From Stercorarius parasiticus (Eukaryota > Chordata > Aves > Charadriiformes > Stercorariidae), in assembly GCA_013396915.1 (NCBI GenBank), contig VWZL01000187.1, forward strand, positions 62,261 to 126,260: a DNA stretch of 64,000 nucleotides. Direction: 5' to 3'. Each line of letters opens with the position of its first letter. Positions within the stretch are counted from its first letter, which is position 1. Positions 1 through 12,970 of the stretch are shown one piece after another. The position numbers and the translations under genes were made by a program. The notes under the pieces are model-generated. The model searched no databases. It was not told the DNA's origin and saw only the letters and a list, made by a program, of their open reading frames with translations.

Positions 1-3000
1 CCCTGAGCTTTCCTGAGCTCTTTTACTGGGTCATCGGAGATATCTTGATCTATGGGCCCCAGCATGAGATAAAGCATGCTGCTTTCTGGGGTGAGCTAGA
101 GACTGCAAGAGACAGGCATGAGCTGGCACCCGGGAGGAGCGTGCTAGATAAGCTCAGTGCCAAAGTGGCAGCCAGCTGCTGCGTGGTCATGTGACTATGG
201 CTTTTTGGAGGCTATTTTTTAACCTCTAAGTAAACCATGTCCCAACCTTGCTCTCCCTTTTTTTCTTGTGAAAAATCTCCCTCCACATTTTTGAAGTTGT
301 TTAATGGCTTTCAGTCTCAGCCTGGACTCACTTTGGAGGAAAAAGCAAGCAGGTGCTCACATCAAGCAGTTGTAGCCAACAGAGATGTGTTCCCTCTGGA
401 TATTGTTGCAAAGCCCCCTGTGTTGGTGGCAGATGCTCTTTGGGGTGCACAGGGCTAACGTCCGATTAGTTCAGTCTTAACTCCAGGCTTCAAACAAACG
501 TGGTGAGCAGATACCTTCCAGAAGATGCCTCCAGCAAGAAGCACTGTGGCCTCCCTGTCATCCATCTGGGGACTTCGACATTTCCCTCTCCATATCTGCC
601 CTCCCTGGGAGATCGCTGATGATCTGCCTCAGGCACAGGCAGCTGCGTCTTATGCAAGTGCCTCTGCACAGCCCTCTCCTTGGGGTGCCTGTCGGCACAG
701 AGTTTAGTCTAAGCCAGACTTCTCCTCTGGGCGGGCCTGGGGGAAGGCAGCGGAAACCCCCATTTCCCTTCTTGCAAATGCAAGAGGAACATGGGAGTCC
801 CAGCTCTGCAGGGGTGGTTGAAAGCCTGGCAAAGAGTCTATTGAGTTGAAGTGCCTGTTTCATATCCAGTGCAAATGCAATGTAAACATGCTGAAAATCC
901 TCTGGTAGCAATCCTCTCCCTGAACTCACGCAGACTTATTGGGAAACCAGCTGCAGACAGTTCCCCAGACTTCTTTCTGCTCCTGGCCCGCTATGTTTCC
1001 ATGCTATGTCTCTGTACCCTGCAGTGGCCTTCAAGAGCAAAGTGAAACAAGGGCTGAACCTAGCAGTAGAAAGCTTTGCTATCTCCGCAGAAGGGTAGGA
1101 AACTGAGCGTGGCTGGGGAGTAGGCTCCAAAAGCCAGAACTGGAGCACCCAGGAATTTCAGACTGAATGGCCTTAACCTTGCCCAATGCTGAGCTGATGG
1201 GAATAGTCCCTCTGCTTTGCCCGATGGCAGGACTGTGATGGTGAAACAGGGGATCTGAGGCAGGGTCTTGGAGCTCCGCCTGTGGTAGGTGGCACATTAC
1301 AGGACTCAGTGGGGCCTTTCCCTGCCTGGCTCGGAGCATCCGCTGACCCTGCATGGGGAGGCAGGAGGGCATGCGTGGGGTCTGTGCTGGCTACCGATCA
1401 CATGGAGGTGGCATGCTGTGAGTGCTGCCAGCTTCAGGGCTGAAGTCCCAGGTTTATTCTGAGAAGAGCTGCTGTGCAGGGCGGTGAGCTCTGTACACAT
1501 GCCTCTGCAGCCCTGGAGCACAAAGTCAACACAACCTCCCTGCCAGGCCTTAGGCTGCAGCTGAAGAAAGGAGCCACCATACTCCCATGTCCCTTCCAGG
1601 TGGCTGGGGGTTCCCTTATGTGAAGAAGCCTTCCCTGGCTTCCTGCTGGAATGCGGCCAGGGCTTGGCAGGTGCTCAATGGCCTCTCAGGTAGCCTCAGG
1701 ACATAGCGCAGTGAGTCCACGTCAGAGTACTTGTGCCCTGCCAGGCTGGCATGGCTCAACAGAGACTATGTAACACCAGCCACCCCCAGAGGGGCTAAAC
1801 CCGAGACTGAGCCTCTTACTTCACCTCTTCCTCCAGAGATAGGTAGGGAGTTTGGGGAAACATCTGGTGGCTGGTTTCGTGGTAGTCCTGCAAGGCCAAG
1901 AGCTGCCAAAGTCTCGCTCCTGCTGTTTTACCTTTTGCTGCCAGGCTGGGGCTGTTTAATTAAGCCACAGTTATTTACCATGCCCGCTGGTCCTTGTGCT
2001 GTGCTGTGCGCTGCCCTGGAGGCTGCCGGGGCTTGGGGCTCTCGGCAAGGCTGAGAGGCACTGGCAGGCTCAGATAGACTGCGCTCCCGACAGTGTAACC
2101 CCAGGGTTATCTCTGGAAAACCAAACAGCCTGGCAGGTTATATGCATGTGTGGCTAATGGGGGAGGAAGTTTCACAGCCCTTAAGCTTGTCCCAGTTACC
2201 TTTAATCTCCTATAGCCTTTATCACCGCCCCAAAGGGCCTGAGACAGCCTTAATTGGAGATGGGGGCTGCAATAGTGGATGCCAGGTTAAATATGTGTGT
2301 TTTCTTCACGAATGAGGCAATCTGCATCCTGGCGTACAGTAGATACGTGGATAGCTCACACATGCTGAAGATTTTGGGCTGCCCTGTCTTTACCCCTGTA
2401 TCTCCACACCACACAGTCTGTTCAGGACAGCTTCTCCCCGCAACCATTGGATACAATGCCAATCACACACAGCATCTTCTGCATGACAGCATCCCGTGCA
2501 CCCTCCCCATCTCCCTCCCAGCCAGCTCAGGCAGTGCTGTCTGCTCATGCCAATGTCATCAGCCCCTTAGTACTTCCCAAAAAGCCACAAGGCCACAGGG
2601 AACGTGTTTGGCTGGATCAGTGCAGTTGTACTTCTAGGAAGCAAGAGCCCAACAGTCATGGTCCCAAGGCTCACATGCCTTTGTTTCCCAGGAAAAAAGT
2701 AGCCAGGCCATGCATTTGTGCTAGATGCTGCAATCTGTGGCTGCCCAGAGCTCTAGTTTGCAATAGACATGCTACCACAGCCAGCCCCAGGGTTTTCCAA
2801 AGGGATTGGCAGTATCAGCTCACTGCAGGAAAGATGTGCGCTGAAGGTCACAAGCCTACCGTTCCCTGCAAAGCTCTTCCTTCGTGGTGGTAAGAGTGTA
2901 TCCCAAGGGTGCTCAAGGCGGGAGAAAAGCAAATGGTCTCATGGAGAGCAGAGCCAGCACCCCACATTGCCTTGTGGCTCCCTGTCTTTGGCTGATGGCG

Positions 3001-6000
3001 CTGCAGGGATGATGGGAGGTCCTGCTAGGAGGGCTCTTGCCTCTACTGGGTTTGATTTTCCTAGAACGGGATGTATTGGAGACCTTTATGCTTGGGTCTA
3101 ATGTTGACTTATGGCTTGCTGTTGACCTGTGGGTTTCAAAGGTTTTGAGAAAGGGACACACAGATTGAGTGGCTGGTATCAAACAACCCCTGCTTGTAGG
3201 AAATGGGGTTAAACCAGAGTGAGCTGGGAGGAATGAAAGAGGGTGCCACCCTAAAAGAAGAAAATGAGCACAGCGATTTATGTCCTGGAACTTAGTGGCA
3301 CAGTCCCTCCAAGGGGTGACAAAATGCTCAGCCCCAGCACTCCCACATTGCTGTGATGGGAAAATGCAGAGAGCGCCTGCTTCCCAAGAGGCGGCTGTGC
3401 TCCAGAAGGTGGACATCGGCACTTCCCCGTGCACTTGGGCACCTCCTGGGAGACTACCAGTCGCTGAGAAAGGCCTTGCACACCTTAAAAATCAGGACCT
3501 CAGTAGCTTCTGGCCATCCCACTTGAACAGACAGGCCAAATTACAGGAGATTTAACAATCTTCCCTCAGGTTTTCCAGGGAAGGCTGGTGGGGCATCTTA
3601 CCAAAAGGCACCTGAGACAAGCTAAAGTTACAGTGAGCAGTGGTTAGAGTGTAGGCAAATCTTTCACATTTATTCATTTGAAGTTGATTAAAATTCTGGC
3701 ACTAAAATGAAAGAAAGAATACATCTTGGAAATGGAAACCCTGCCCTGAGACGGGAGACTAGCCTCCAAAGCAGTCTTGGCAAGCCCATTTAAATACTTC
3801 TTCTAAGAAAATTGAGGCAGTGTCAGAGCCATGGCTACAAGGCTCTATCCTCCACTTTCTTTCCAGTCTCATCCCAGCAAGTTCGCCACAGCAGCATTGT
3901 CCCAGATGCTGAGCTCCAGAGATGATGTGCTAACTTCAGGGCCCGCTGCAGGTTTAGGATTGTTTTAAATAATGCGGGCTGCTTGATTAACTGAACCAGC
4001 CTCCCTCTGCCAACACACTTGCTATGTATGGCAAACACACTCCATTTTTGGCTTCAAGCGCGCTTTCCATGTCATCAATGCAAAAAAATTAAGTGGGCAC
4101 AGTCTGTCATAAAGGTAAGGCGATACCCCAAACCCCCTACCTCCCCAAAAGACAAAAAAAAAACATTCCCTCATTTATTTAACATTACAGGAAAGAAACC
4201 ATTTAATCTACCAGACACAAAGATAATTCTAATTTATCTTGGTTGCTGTGAGCGCTAGAAACTTGATACAGCGAGCTGCTCTGTGAGAAGGCAATTGTTT
4301 CTATTTTTGTGGGGACTGGTATTCGTGGGATTAAGCAAGATGCTCTGGGCGCAGCCCCAGCTCCCTGGCTGCCTGCTTTTGGGCAGTGTGGCAACAGCAC
4401 TATTTTGTGTGGGGCTAAAAGCCCGGTCAGTGCAAAGCAGTGTGCGGTGCCGTTTGATCTGGCAGACAGCAGAGCTGCCGTGAATCATGAAATAAAGCCA
4501 AAATGCTCATCCTGGATGAGTCTTTTGCAATCAGTAGGATTTAGGCAGCGTTATTCCAAGGAGGAATACCAACTTTGCCTACATCTCTTGCTCCCATTGA
4601 ATCTTCCCGGAGTGCTCTTCCCCTCTGCCTGAGTGTTGGGGTCTCTCTGCCTGTACCAGACTCAAGGCAAACAGACAACAGGAAAGATTAAATATGGCAC
4701 ATACTAAAGCCCATTGCAAAATGTGGGCCCTGCAATAGCAAACAGCTGTAGTTGCCTGGGCTGACGCTCCAATTGCCCTCCTTCCTGGTACCTGCTAGGT
4801 AAGAGGAACGGCTGCTGGTGATTGACTTTGGCAGCAGTGGCTGCATCGTAATGCCAGACTGCAAGGGGCTGACCCTATCCTGCTGCTTTTCTCTCTCAAT
4901 TAGATGGTCTGGAAACCTAGCAGGAGAGGGGAAGGGGACAAAAGTCCCCAGGCAAAACATGTGTTTGAGAAGTGACAAGATTCGTACCAACTCCAGCCAG
5001 TATGATCGCAACTGTTGGGTCTCCTAGGCCGGTATCCTCAAGGTGATCTGCGGATAGCCTGATGTTATCACAGCACTCCTGGAACCCCACACCAAAAGGT
5101 GTCCTCTATGCTCTTGCAGTATGAGAAGCAGGCAGCAAGGCACATTTCCCACGCAGATAATATTGTTTCCAGTGCTGACAATCAAGAATGAAGACATGAG
5201 TGGGCTGTGACAAACAAAACCATGCATACATCTAGTTTAAAGCAGTCTGGGTCTCCGGCATTTGCCATTCTCTCCCCTGGAGTGCACCGTGCCATCTGCT
5301 CCAGGAAGTGCATGTGCTGATGCTGAAGAGCAGCATTCTGCAAGGCAACGGGAAAGCTTTCATGATCAGCGCTAACTTGGTCTTGTCATCTCTCTTTGTG
5401 TGGACCAGGTTGAGGTAACTCGGTTGGTTAGCACAGCATGCTCTTGGCTGCTTCTGAAGAGCTTTTGGAGGGGAAGGATTATCCTGGAAATACGTAGCAA
5501 CTCACTGCATGGTAGAGGCAGAGATGCAAGGAGTGCCCTGGAAGGACACCTGCACATGAAAGCCTACACCTGGGATTTGCACTGGGTTTGTGCTCAAATC
5601 CGAGCCGATGGCGCAAGGTGAGAAGCCCCCCCTTCTGGCTGAAGAGTGAGGGTTGGCCACACCACGTCCAGCAGAGCACACCGTCAAAAGGAAGCTGTGC
5701 AGGTATGTGCCAGCAGCAGGGACGTCCTGTTTCACGGCACCTGGCTGCTAGCTGCAGCTCACAGGACACCAAGGAATGGATTAACTCCTACCATGTCTGA
5801 GGCAGACCTTAGGAATTGTTAGGTAAGGAACAAAATGGAAATGCCATTTGCAGCAGTGTCTCTGCAGTCAGGGTGTGCCCACGTCTCAGATGCTCTGCAC
5901 AGCTATGGCTTCCCCAGTGAGAGAGGAGAGCACCAAGGATTTTTAAAGGTCTGGAATTGTTTCTCAACCAGGAACAAGCTAGGGTTATTCAGCCTTAGGA

Positions 6001-8032
6001 GGACAGATGAGGTACAGCTGTGAAGAGACAAAGAGGAACTGACTTTCACCAGGTGAAGCTCTTGGGTGTCCTGTTACAAGGAAGCAAGCGGAGCTGGTTT
6101 CTCCCCACAGTGCAGAGCTAAGAGGAGGAAGTCCCTGCTGTGGGATATTGAGGTTTGCAAGAGTTCAAAAAGGGATACCTTGAAGAACTAAGCCATCAAG
6201 GGCTATTAGGTGGAGACACCTTGTCTGGCTCAAGAAATGCTGATCACTGGAACCTGGGTGAGGTTTCGGGGAGAACTGCACATTTTCCCAGTCTTCTCTC
6301 TCCTCCTTAAAGATAATTTCTTTTTCTTCGTGGCTTTTTTTCACCCTTAATTTTGTTGAAAGTTCCTTGGGGAACAAGAAAGGGAGGTTACGTGTGGAGT
6401 ACAGGCTGTCCCAGGGTTATAATGCTTTATTGCTCACTGGCAATAAATAAGATCTGCTGTGACAGTCTGAGAAGAGGGCAGATTGGCCTGGTTTATAGCC
6501 TCCTTTGTCTCCCTGCAGCTCTCGGTGCTGCTTGGAGCCATTAAAGAAGTGACCCTGGAAGCATTGGCAGAAGATGAGGTTTGCTGCTGCTTCCTGCATG
6601 AGTGTCTTCACCGTGTGCTTCACATCGCAGTGGGCTGCACTGTCACCCCAGGTCTGGAGCAATCAAAGTAAGTGAGGTTTTACTGCAAACACTGAGAGCA
6701 GATGATCAGGGCAGGCATCGGTGACTCCAGGGCAATATCATGAGTCAAGGAGGACATCCTGGTCCAGGAGCCCAGGATACCAACTGTGCTGCTGGCAGTG
6801 AGGACTGAGTGTACCCAGGTGTTCATGGAGGGAACATGCATGGGTGAGCTGGATGAGAAGCCATCATGTGTATGAGCTGGTCTCTGCTTTAGCTGAGCCT
6901 AGCAGCAGTGGCCAAGTGCAGGTGCAACCTTTAGTACATAGAGAAGGAAGAAAAATCTGCAGACTGTTGGAAATCAGGAAGCCAAATTCTTCTTAAAAAA
7001 TAAATCTGGTCAAAGCCGGGTGGGTAGGAGCTGTTCTGGGGGCATATTAAAGCCAGGCTAGTTTTCCAAGCAACGGTGAATCAGGTGTTTTCTTGTGAAG
7101 TTACCTGCATCTAGAGAAGAGATGATGAAGACATTTCTTCTTCTTGGTATGCTGTATTAAGCAGATAAAAACAGCGATGTAATGCTAATGGGTATCTGTG
7201 ATGCTGGAGCAACGTTGGGTTCATTCCTTCTGGAAGAGAAGGACTTTTTCTCATGACTTGGGTTTTTATTCTGTTAGATAATGAGCTCAGCCAAGGGACA
7301 CAGTGAGAATGCAACTTTTCCAGGGATGTTTGCTCTGTGTGTTGAATGCAGAACCAAAGACTGAGCATGAGCAAGGAGGAACCTAGAGCTATTAAGTAGA
7401 GGATGGAAAAACAGAATAGAAGGAAGACTTCTGCTGCTTTTTTTTTTTTTGCAAAGAGTTTTACTTCTGTATGGGGAAGAGGAAGGTGTGGACAGCTGGT
7501 TATTTTGGGGTAAGGAGCCTCCAAGTTTTCTGGTACAAATTGGGCCTACCAGGTCCTGGACACAAAGGGGAGACACATGTTGGTGTGAGGTAGCAGCTTG
7601 GCTGAAAGCAGGTGAGCAAGAAGTGTGTGCGACAGCGTGGCTGCTGTAAAGAGTGGAGGAACCGTGCCAGAAAGCAAGGTGGGACACAGAGATGAAGCCA
7701 GAAGAGGCAGTGATGGGTCCGCCACTGCCCATGAGAGCCGACAAGACATCCATAGTGATGAATTCAGTCCACAGTCATTGTAAGCAGCAGCCAATGCTGC
7801 CCTTTATCCAGCCACTGTGCTGCTTAATCCCTGCAAGGAACACTCAGCTGTTCATGGTGGGGTTGCCCATCTTCCCATGCTCTCAGCCATAACCTGCAGC
7901 AGGGGAGGACAGCAGCATTTCACATTGCTTTAATGTCATGTCCAGGATAAACTGACCTCATGGACCTGCCTGGCAGGAGACACCTCAGTGGAGCAGGGCA
8001 TCAAAGAACTGGAAACTATCTTTCAATGTCCA

Positions 8033-8112
8033 TATAGGTGTGTGTGAATCTATATATGTATCTGTCTATATATGTGTGTGCATATATACACAAACATGAG
8101 TGTGTGTGTCAC
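8033..8112. repeat. TG/TA-rich microsatellite
   Basis: Alternating tgtgtg and tatata runs with short interruptions, an impure dinucleotide repeat. Confidence 0.75.
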
Positions 8113-8457
8113 CCCTAATGTCCTACTAGCACAGCTATCCCCCAGAGAGACCGGCTTGCCTACGACCCTGGGGAGGTGCTCCTGCCCTGTTGGTGTGGGC
8201 TGACAGTGATTTTCCTTTCTGTTCCCAAGGTGGAAGGATCAGAGCCCCAGAGCCAGGTCAGAGATACCAGGGCCAGGAGACTTTGCCCACATCATCCTGC
8301 CCTGGGCTAAACCTGGGCTTGGCCTCCTAGCAGAGTCTGTGTCACCTTGTCCTGCCTCCTCAGCAAGGGTGCAGGGAAGCTTTAAGCAAGGTTTGGTGGC
8401 AGCCCGTGAGGCTGGAAGGTGGGATGTGCGACAGGGGTGTCTGTAAGGCTGGACATA

Positions 8458-8753
8458 GGCTGTGGCATCTGAAAGTGGAGGTCCTGATTTCCTTCTCCGT
8501 TCTCCTCAGGTCTCACAGATAACTCGGAGCCTGGGAAGAGCAGGACGACAAGGCAGGGCCTTCCTGCAGCCTTCTGCTGCTCCCCAGTGGCTGCGTGGAG
8601 AGACATCACAGGCAGATCCTGATGGGTGAAGCCCTGGTGGGAGATGGTGAGGGGGCTGTGGCATCTGTAAGTGGGGGTCCTGATTTCCTTCTCCATCTTG
8701 CCCAGGTCTCACAGATAACTCTCACTGGGCTGGGGAAGGGCAGGATGACAAGG
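8458..8753. repeat. Local tandem duplication, about 196-bp spacing
   Basis: The segment 8458–8553 recurs at 8654–8753. The first 68 positions of the two copies (8458–8525 and 8654–8721) are about 90 percent identical by eye, including the shared tracts gtcctgatttccttctcc and ggtctcacagataactc. Similarity weakens after that. The sequence between the copies does not clearly repeat, so this is either two diverged units or a duplication with an unrelated spacer. Function unknown. Confidence 0.8.
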
Positions 8754-10100
8754 ATGTGGCGGAGATGCAATTGCGAGCCTAGAATTTTTAGGAAATAAGC
8801 AAATGTTTTTATACCCTTTTGGGCACCAAACAGTACCTTCTGGGTTTATTTTCTAGAATCAGTGAAAGAGGTTGAAACCGGCTCAATTTCCTTATCCTGT
8901 TAATTCACTTGCTGCTTAAAGAGACCGTTTTCTCCTGTTCTGTTCCGAAGCAGATGGCATGAGGGCAAACGCATCAAGTTTCCAGCTACTTCTAGGGTGA
9001 TGAGAGGAGCATAGCTCTTGCTATTACAGCTGAGAGCAAGAAATTGTTTCCTTAGTGCATTCATAAAATGAGTCCTTCAGACGGCCTGAATGTTGTTCCT
9101 TTCCAAATTAACCCTGTTAATTAATGGAAAGAATACTATGGTGAAGGATGTTGTTACTTTCAGTTTCTTGCCAGGCTGCATCACAGCAGGTGCTAATATT
9201 TCTTAGTTCTCCCGAGCAGTGCCTTAGATTTGTAAACTTATTTTTCCAGGGCTGTTTGGCCTGTGGGAGGATTTGCCCGCATGTCTCAGTGTTGGTGTTC
9301 CTCCTGCCTATGCTGAGGCTCTTGGAGGCTGGAGGTGCCACTTGTGAGAGCACTTTGGTGCTCATTAAAATACCCACCAAGGCAGATGCCACCGCTGCTG
9401 CTGCTATTTGCTTTGGGGCTGGTGCTGGGCACATGTGCTGGCCACAGGGATGTAGTTTGGAGGGACATTACAGCAAAAGAAAGACAATGCTGCTAAAGGA
9501 GTAAGGTAGAACAATGACAAATGAAGGACAATGTCTCCAGTCATTTCCTGTCCTTCTGGCAAAGCATCTGTCACCCACTTTGCAAGGCTGTCCCAGACCG
9601 GAGTTACTGGGGTTACCTGGGATGTCAGGGAGTCCTCCAGCACTGGGGCACCACTCTGCAAGTCTCACGGGAGCATTGCAGTCAGCATGGACGATGCTTT
9701 GGGTTGCTGTGAGCCAGACCCTGAAGTAGGAATTGTACTTCTTCGGCACAAAGTATCCAGCCTGTTTGTTCAGGATTGGAAAAGGGATTTTTGTTACCTG
9801 GAAAAAGCTTCAGTTTTTGAAACCGAAATAAAAAAAAATACCTCTATTAAAATAGTTTTGAATGCTCTGAAATGTTATTTTTAGTAACTTAAGCATTGAA
9901 TGAGATGTTTTCCTAGGAAGAAATGCGCGTTTCATGAAATCCATTTTTTCTGCTGGAACAAATTTTGTGCAACAGATTGCAGGCAGTTTAATTTTGAGCA
10001 CAGATACAGCACAGAGTCAAGTAGAACTGTGCTTTCTTTATGGGAACAAGGTTGCAGTAGCTTAATAACTCATATGAAGCAGGGTGTCCCACTGAATTTT

Positions 10101-10131
10101 CTCTCTCTCTTTTTTTTTTTTTTTTTTTTTT
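10101..10131. repeat. CT then poly-T tract
   Basis: A (CT)5 run is followed by about 21 T. Low-complexity sequence; it could be the reversed tail of an old retroposed sequence, but no body is recognised next to it. Confidence 0.75.
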
Positions 10132-11204
10132 AAAATAATGCAATTTCTAACCTTTAGGAAAAGAGTGCTTAAAAGTTACTGGAAAGGAACAGGAATAGTT
10201 TCAAACTTCTTACACCAATAACAAGAAGGGAATCTGATCAATCATACAGCAGAAAGGATACACATAATTTTATATGAACATTATAAAATTGATCACACTA
10301 TTTAATGTGAAACTGCCTTTGGATATTTTAAAAAATTCATTTGCTGTACTAAGAATAGTTAAAGGTGAAAAAGTTATTTGGCACTTATTGGGACATAGTG
10401 CTGGACTTCTGCATAGCATTTTGCATGCTGCTGATCAAGTGAGTGCAGAGTTGTTCCCTCTTACCGCTTCCGTGGGAGTTTTCTGTTATCTTCAAGTCCC
10501 CCCTTAGCTTTTGGAGGCAGAGAAGGGAGAATATAAATGTCAGTGAGAAAACTAGACTTCCCAACTGATTGATTGTAAAGAAAAACCTGAAAATATCCAA
10601 CAAATCTCTCCAGAAGCTGGGGAAAAAAAATCCCAGTACCTCATAGAGCACAAGCCACTGAATGTGCGTATGAATATAATTGTGTGCAGTGGGCCACTGT
10701 CTGTGCATACATATGCCTGTATGTTCTTTTATCTATACACATATATTTAAAACAATTTGACTTAAAATCATGCTTTAAAAAAACCCAAACTCTCACATTT
10801 TAAGAGGCTGTCCACACCAGGTGTCCTCTCCACCCCAGCTGCCCAAGCTAATTCTCAGGTGCACCAGAAATTTCTACTGTATCCACTAACTTCTGGACCC
10901 TTTTCCACAGTACTTCTGCTACCACCTGCCCTTCCCAGCCAGCTGCTGCGAGGAATTACTGCTTCGGTGGTGAGGTTACAACATGGGGGGAGCCTGATAT
11001 CAGGGGAAGGCAAAGGCCACGCTGGAATTAAATTGCATGCAAGGACAGGTGGGCAAGGAGAGCCCACTAGTCCCCCAGGGGTGCTGCACGTTGCAGCCCC
11101 CAGCCCAGAGAACTACTAGAGGCTCGTACATCCACCTGGGCAGGCTGCCATGGCCCCTTGCCAGGCTCAGGAAAGGATACAGAAATCAGGAAAAGGACCA
11201 TACA

Positions 11205-11460
11205 TGCTGGGCACCCCAGGGAGGCAGGAGGGTCCCTACTGGGGCCTGCCCGAAGTGCTGTCTTCTTCCTTCCCATCACAGAGGTATTGCTCTTGGGGGA
11301 AGCCTATTTGTCCCCTTCTTTGGGTTGGCTCTCGCAGTGGCCCAGGCTCAGTGCCTGGGTGGAGGCAGTGCTGGATATCCTGGGGAGAAAAGAGTATGCT
11401 GGGGGTGGCAGAGCTGGGTCAGCCTCTGGAGATGAGGCAGATCCCCAGGGACTGTGATGG
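11205..11460 (-). pseudogene. Decayed inverted copy of the receptor cytoplasmic-tail exon
   Basis: Read on the minus strand, this segment matches the penultimate exon of the downstream LDLR-family gene (26097–26232) together with flanking intron. The match includes the acceptor (pyrimidines then ccccag), the run agcactgcctccaccc, the run cttcccccaagag, the end gatgggaagga, and intron text such as ctggggtgccc. The exon-like part is 11266–11379, 114 nt against 136 nt. It reads SSTASTQALSLGHCES, then a stop after about two dozen codons; the acidic Glu run is reduced, and the bases for the NEAY motif and the splice donor are gone. Because intron sequence is included, this is a DNA-level duplication and not a processed copy. 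Similarity fades beyond about 11460 and below about 11200. Confidence 0.8.
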
Positions 11461-12300
11461 TCTGTAAGGGTGATGAGGGCGTGGTGGCTTTCTGTGTGGC
11501 CTGGGGGTGCCTGAATAATGCTCTGCTGTGTGTCCATCTGTCCTTTCCACTCCTTTCCCTCACCACTAGGACCCCCTTGCCTGGTGCCCCTGCCCCAGGG
11601 ATGCTTATCATCCCTGGGACCTGCACCCCCCTGTTCCCTGGGGGGTGCCTGGGGAAACCAATTGCGCTGGGATGCTGCCCCCGGGAGAAGACAGCTGGGT
11701 AAATCTGCCTGCTGGGCTGCAGCACTGGTAGGGGTGTGTATTAGGGCTGTGCTGTGATGTTGTTGGCAGAGGGGGGTACCTAGTGCTCAAAGGGCACCAC
11801 ATCCTGGTCTCTCTGTCCATTTCATGGACCTGGGGCATCTCCCTTGTGCCAGTGCTCTGGGTCACCTCACCCAGAGCTGTGCAACACCCTGGTCTCTCCA
11901 TCTACCTGATGGTGCCTCTGCCCTGAGCTCCCAACTGACTCGGCTGTGCCAGAGCCCTTCCTGCGCTGGCCCCGTAGCTGGTACCCAGTCTCTTCCACAG
12001 CATGCAGGAGATCACCTCAGATCTTTCCCTTCCTAAGCAAAGGCCCTTTGTATATGTCTGAACAGACAGACAGTGGTGCCAGCAAGTGTGTACCCACAGC
12101 GGTAACTGCCCCTGTGGGGAAGTTTCACAGGATGGCTAGAGAGGAAAAATGCACAGCATCTAGGGGCAACAGATGTGCTTGAAGCACAGACTGGTCTGGG
12201 GGGGGTCAGACACTCATGCCGCCACCACACAGCCGTGTGGCAAGCCAAAAGCCATGAAGGAGCAGCACACTGGCAGCTTCCCCCGGGCGTGTAGCGAGGG
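11461..12300. other. Intergenic spacer upstream of the receptor gene
   Basis: GC-rich sequence with no domain-bearing frame on either strand. I looked here for earlier receptor exons that would extend the inverted copy on the minus strand and found no LDLa, EGF or YWTD cysteine/aromatic pattern. Confidence 0.5.
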
Positions 12301-12906
12301 GGCTGCCAGCCCCCCGTGGCCACCTCCTCGGCTTGGGCGATGCCCCTCCGCTTTGCCTGGTGGGAGGGGGCTCCTTTCCCAGGCGGTAGCAGGTGCCTTA
12401 TCCTGTTGCTGGGCTGGTTTCCTCCCTCATCCGCTGCTTTTGCTCTCCTTGTTGTGCTCCAGCGTTCCTTCCCAGCCCTCAAGGTCGAGGACCGGCGGCG
12501 GCCGGGACGGAGGCAGCGCGCTGCTCCGGGGCCGGTGTTTTCGGAGGGAGCCCCCGCGTTCAAGGCTGCCGCTGCCTTCCCACGCCCGGCGCAGGTGCTG
12601 CGGGCCCCGGTTCACACGGCCGGCTCTCACNNNNNNNNNNNNNNNNNNNNNNNNNNNNNNNNNNNNNNNNNNNNNNNNNNNNNNNNNNNNNNNNNNNNNN
12701 NNNNNNNNNNNNNNNNNNNNNNNNNNNNNNNNNNNNNNNNNNNNNNNNNNNNNNNNNNNNNNNNNNNNNNNNNNNNNNNNNNNNNNNNNNNNNNNNNNNN
12801 NNNNNNNNNNNNNNNNNNNNNNNNNNNNNNNNNNNNNNNNNNNNNNNNNNNNNNNNNNNNNNNNNNNNNNNNNNNNNNNNNNNNNNNNNNNNNNNNNNNN
12901 NNNNNC
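12300..12906 (+). promoter_or_regulatory. GC-rich presumed promoter with assembly gap (12631–12905)
   Basis: Sequence from about 12.3 kb becomes strongly GC- and CpG-rich up to a run of 275 N, immediately before the signal-peptide codons of the receptor gene. The position fits a CpG-island promoter and first exon. The start codon and probably the transcription start fall in the gap, so neither can be placed. Confidence 0.6.
12631..12905. other. Assembly gap (275 N)
   Basis: Unknown bases inside the GC-rich promoter and first exon of the receptor gene. Confidence 1.
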
Positions 12907-12970
12907 CTGCTCCTCGCCCTCAGCATCCTCCTGCTGCTGACCGGGACCGCCGCCGGGACCCGCCGCGCCC
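12907..12970 (+). CDS. Receptor exon 1 remnant: signal peptide core
   Basis: The visible residues [20 protein letters not shown] form a hydrophobic core followed by small residues, a typical signal peptide with cleavage probably near TAAG. The initiator Met and n-region are hidden in the adjacent N run. The exon ends in phase 1 at a gtgagc donor. Confidence 0.85.

Larger units (their letters stand above)
1..10100. other. Intergenic region, no gene recognised
   Basis: I found no reading frame here with recognisable protein similarity or a believable chain of spliced exons. The open frames present are short, overlap on both strands and show no domain pattern. What can be seen is a TG/TA-rich microsatellite near 8.05 kb, a tandem duplication at 8.46–8.75 kb and T-rich tracts near 7.44 and 10.1 kb. 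The stretch at about 2.10–2.27 kb contains AT-rich motifs in an otherwise mixed background and could be regulatory, but nothing in one sequence proves that. Untranslated or non-coding RNA exons cannot be excluded. Confidence 0.6.

Noticed and set aside
5940..6030. Possible ancient CR1 fragment on the + strand (KLGLFSLRR)
   Set aside because: Only about ten residues resemble CR1 ORF2, with no flanking match or 3' end. Too short to call.
10855..11067. Possible copy of the receptor's last exon continuing the inverted duplication
   Set aside because: A short stretch around 10930–10950 resembles the last exon weakly, but the match is no better than chance for this composition.
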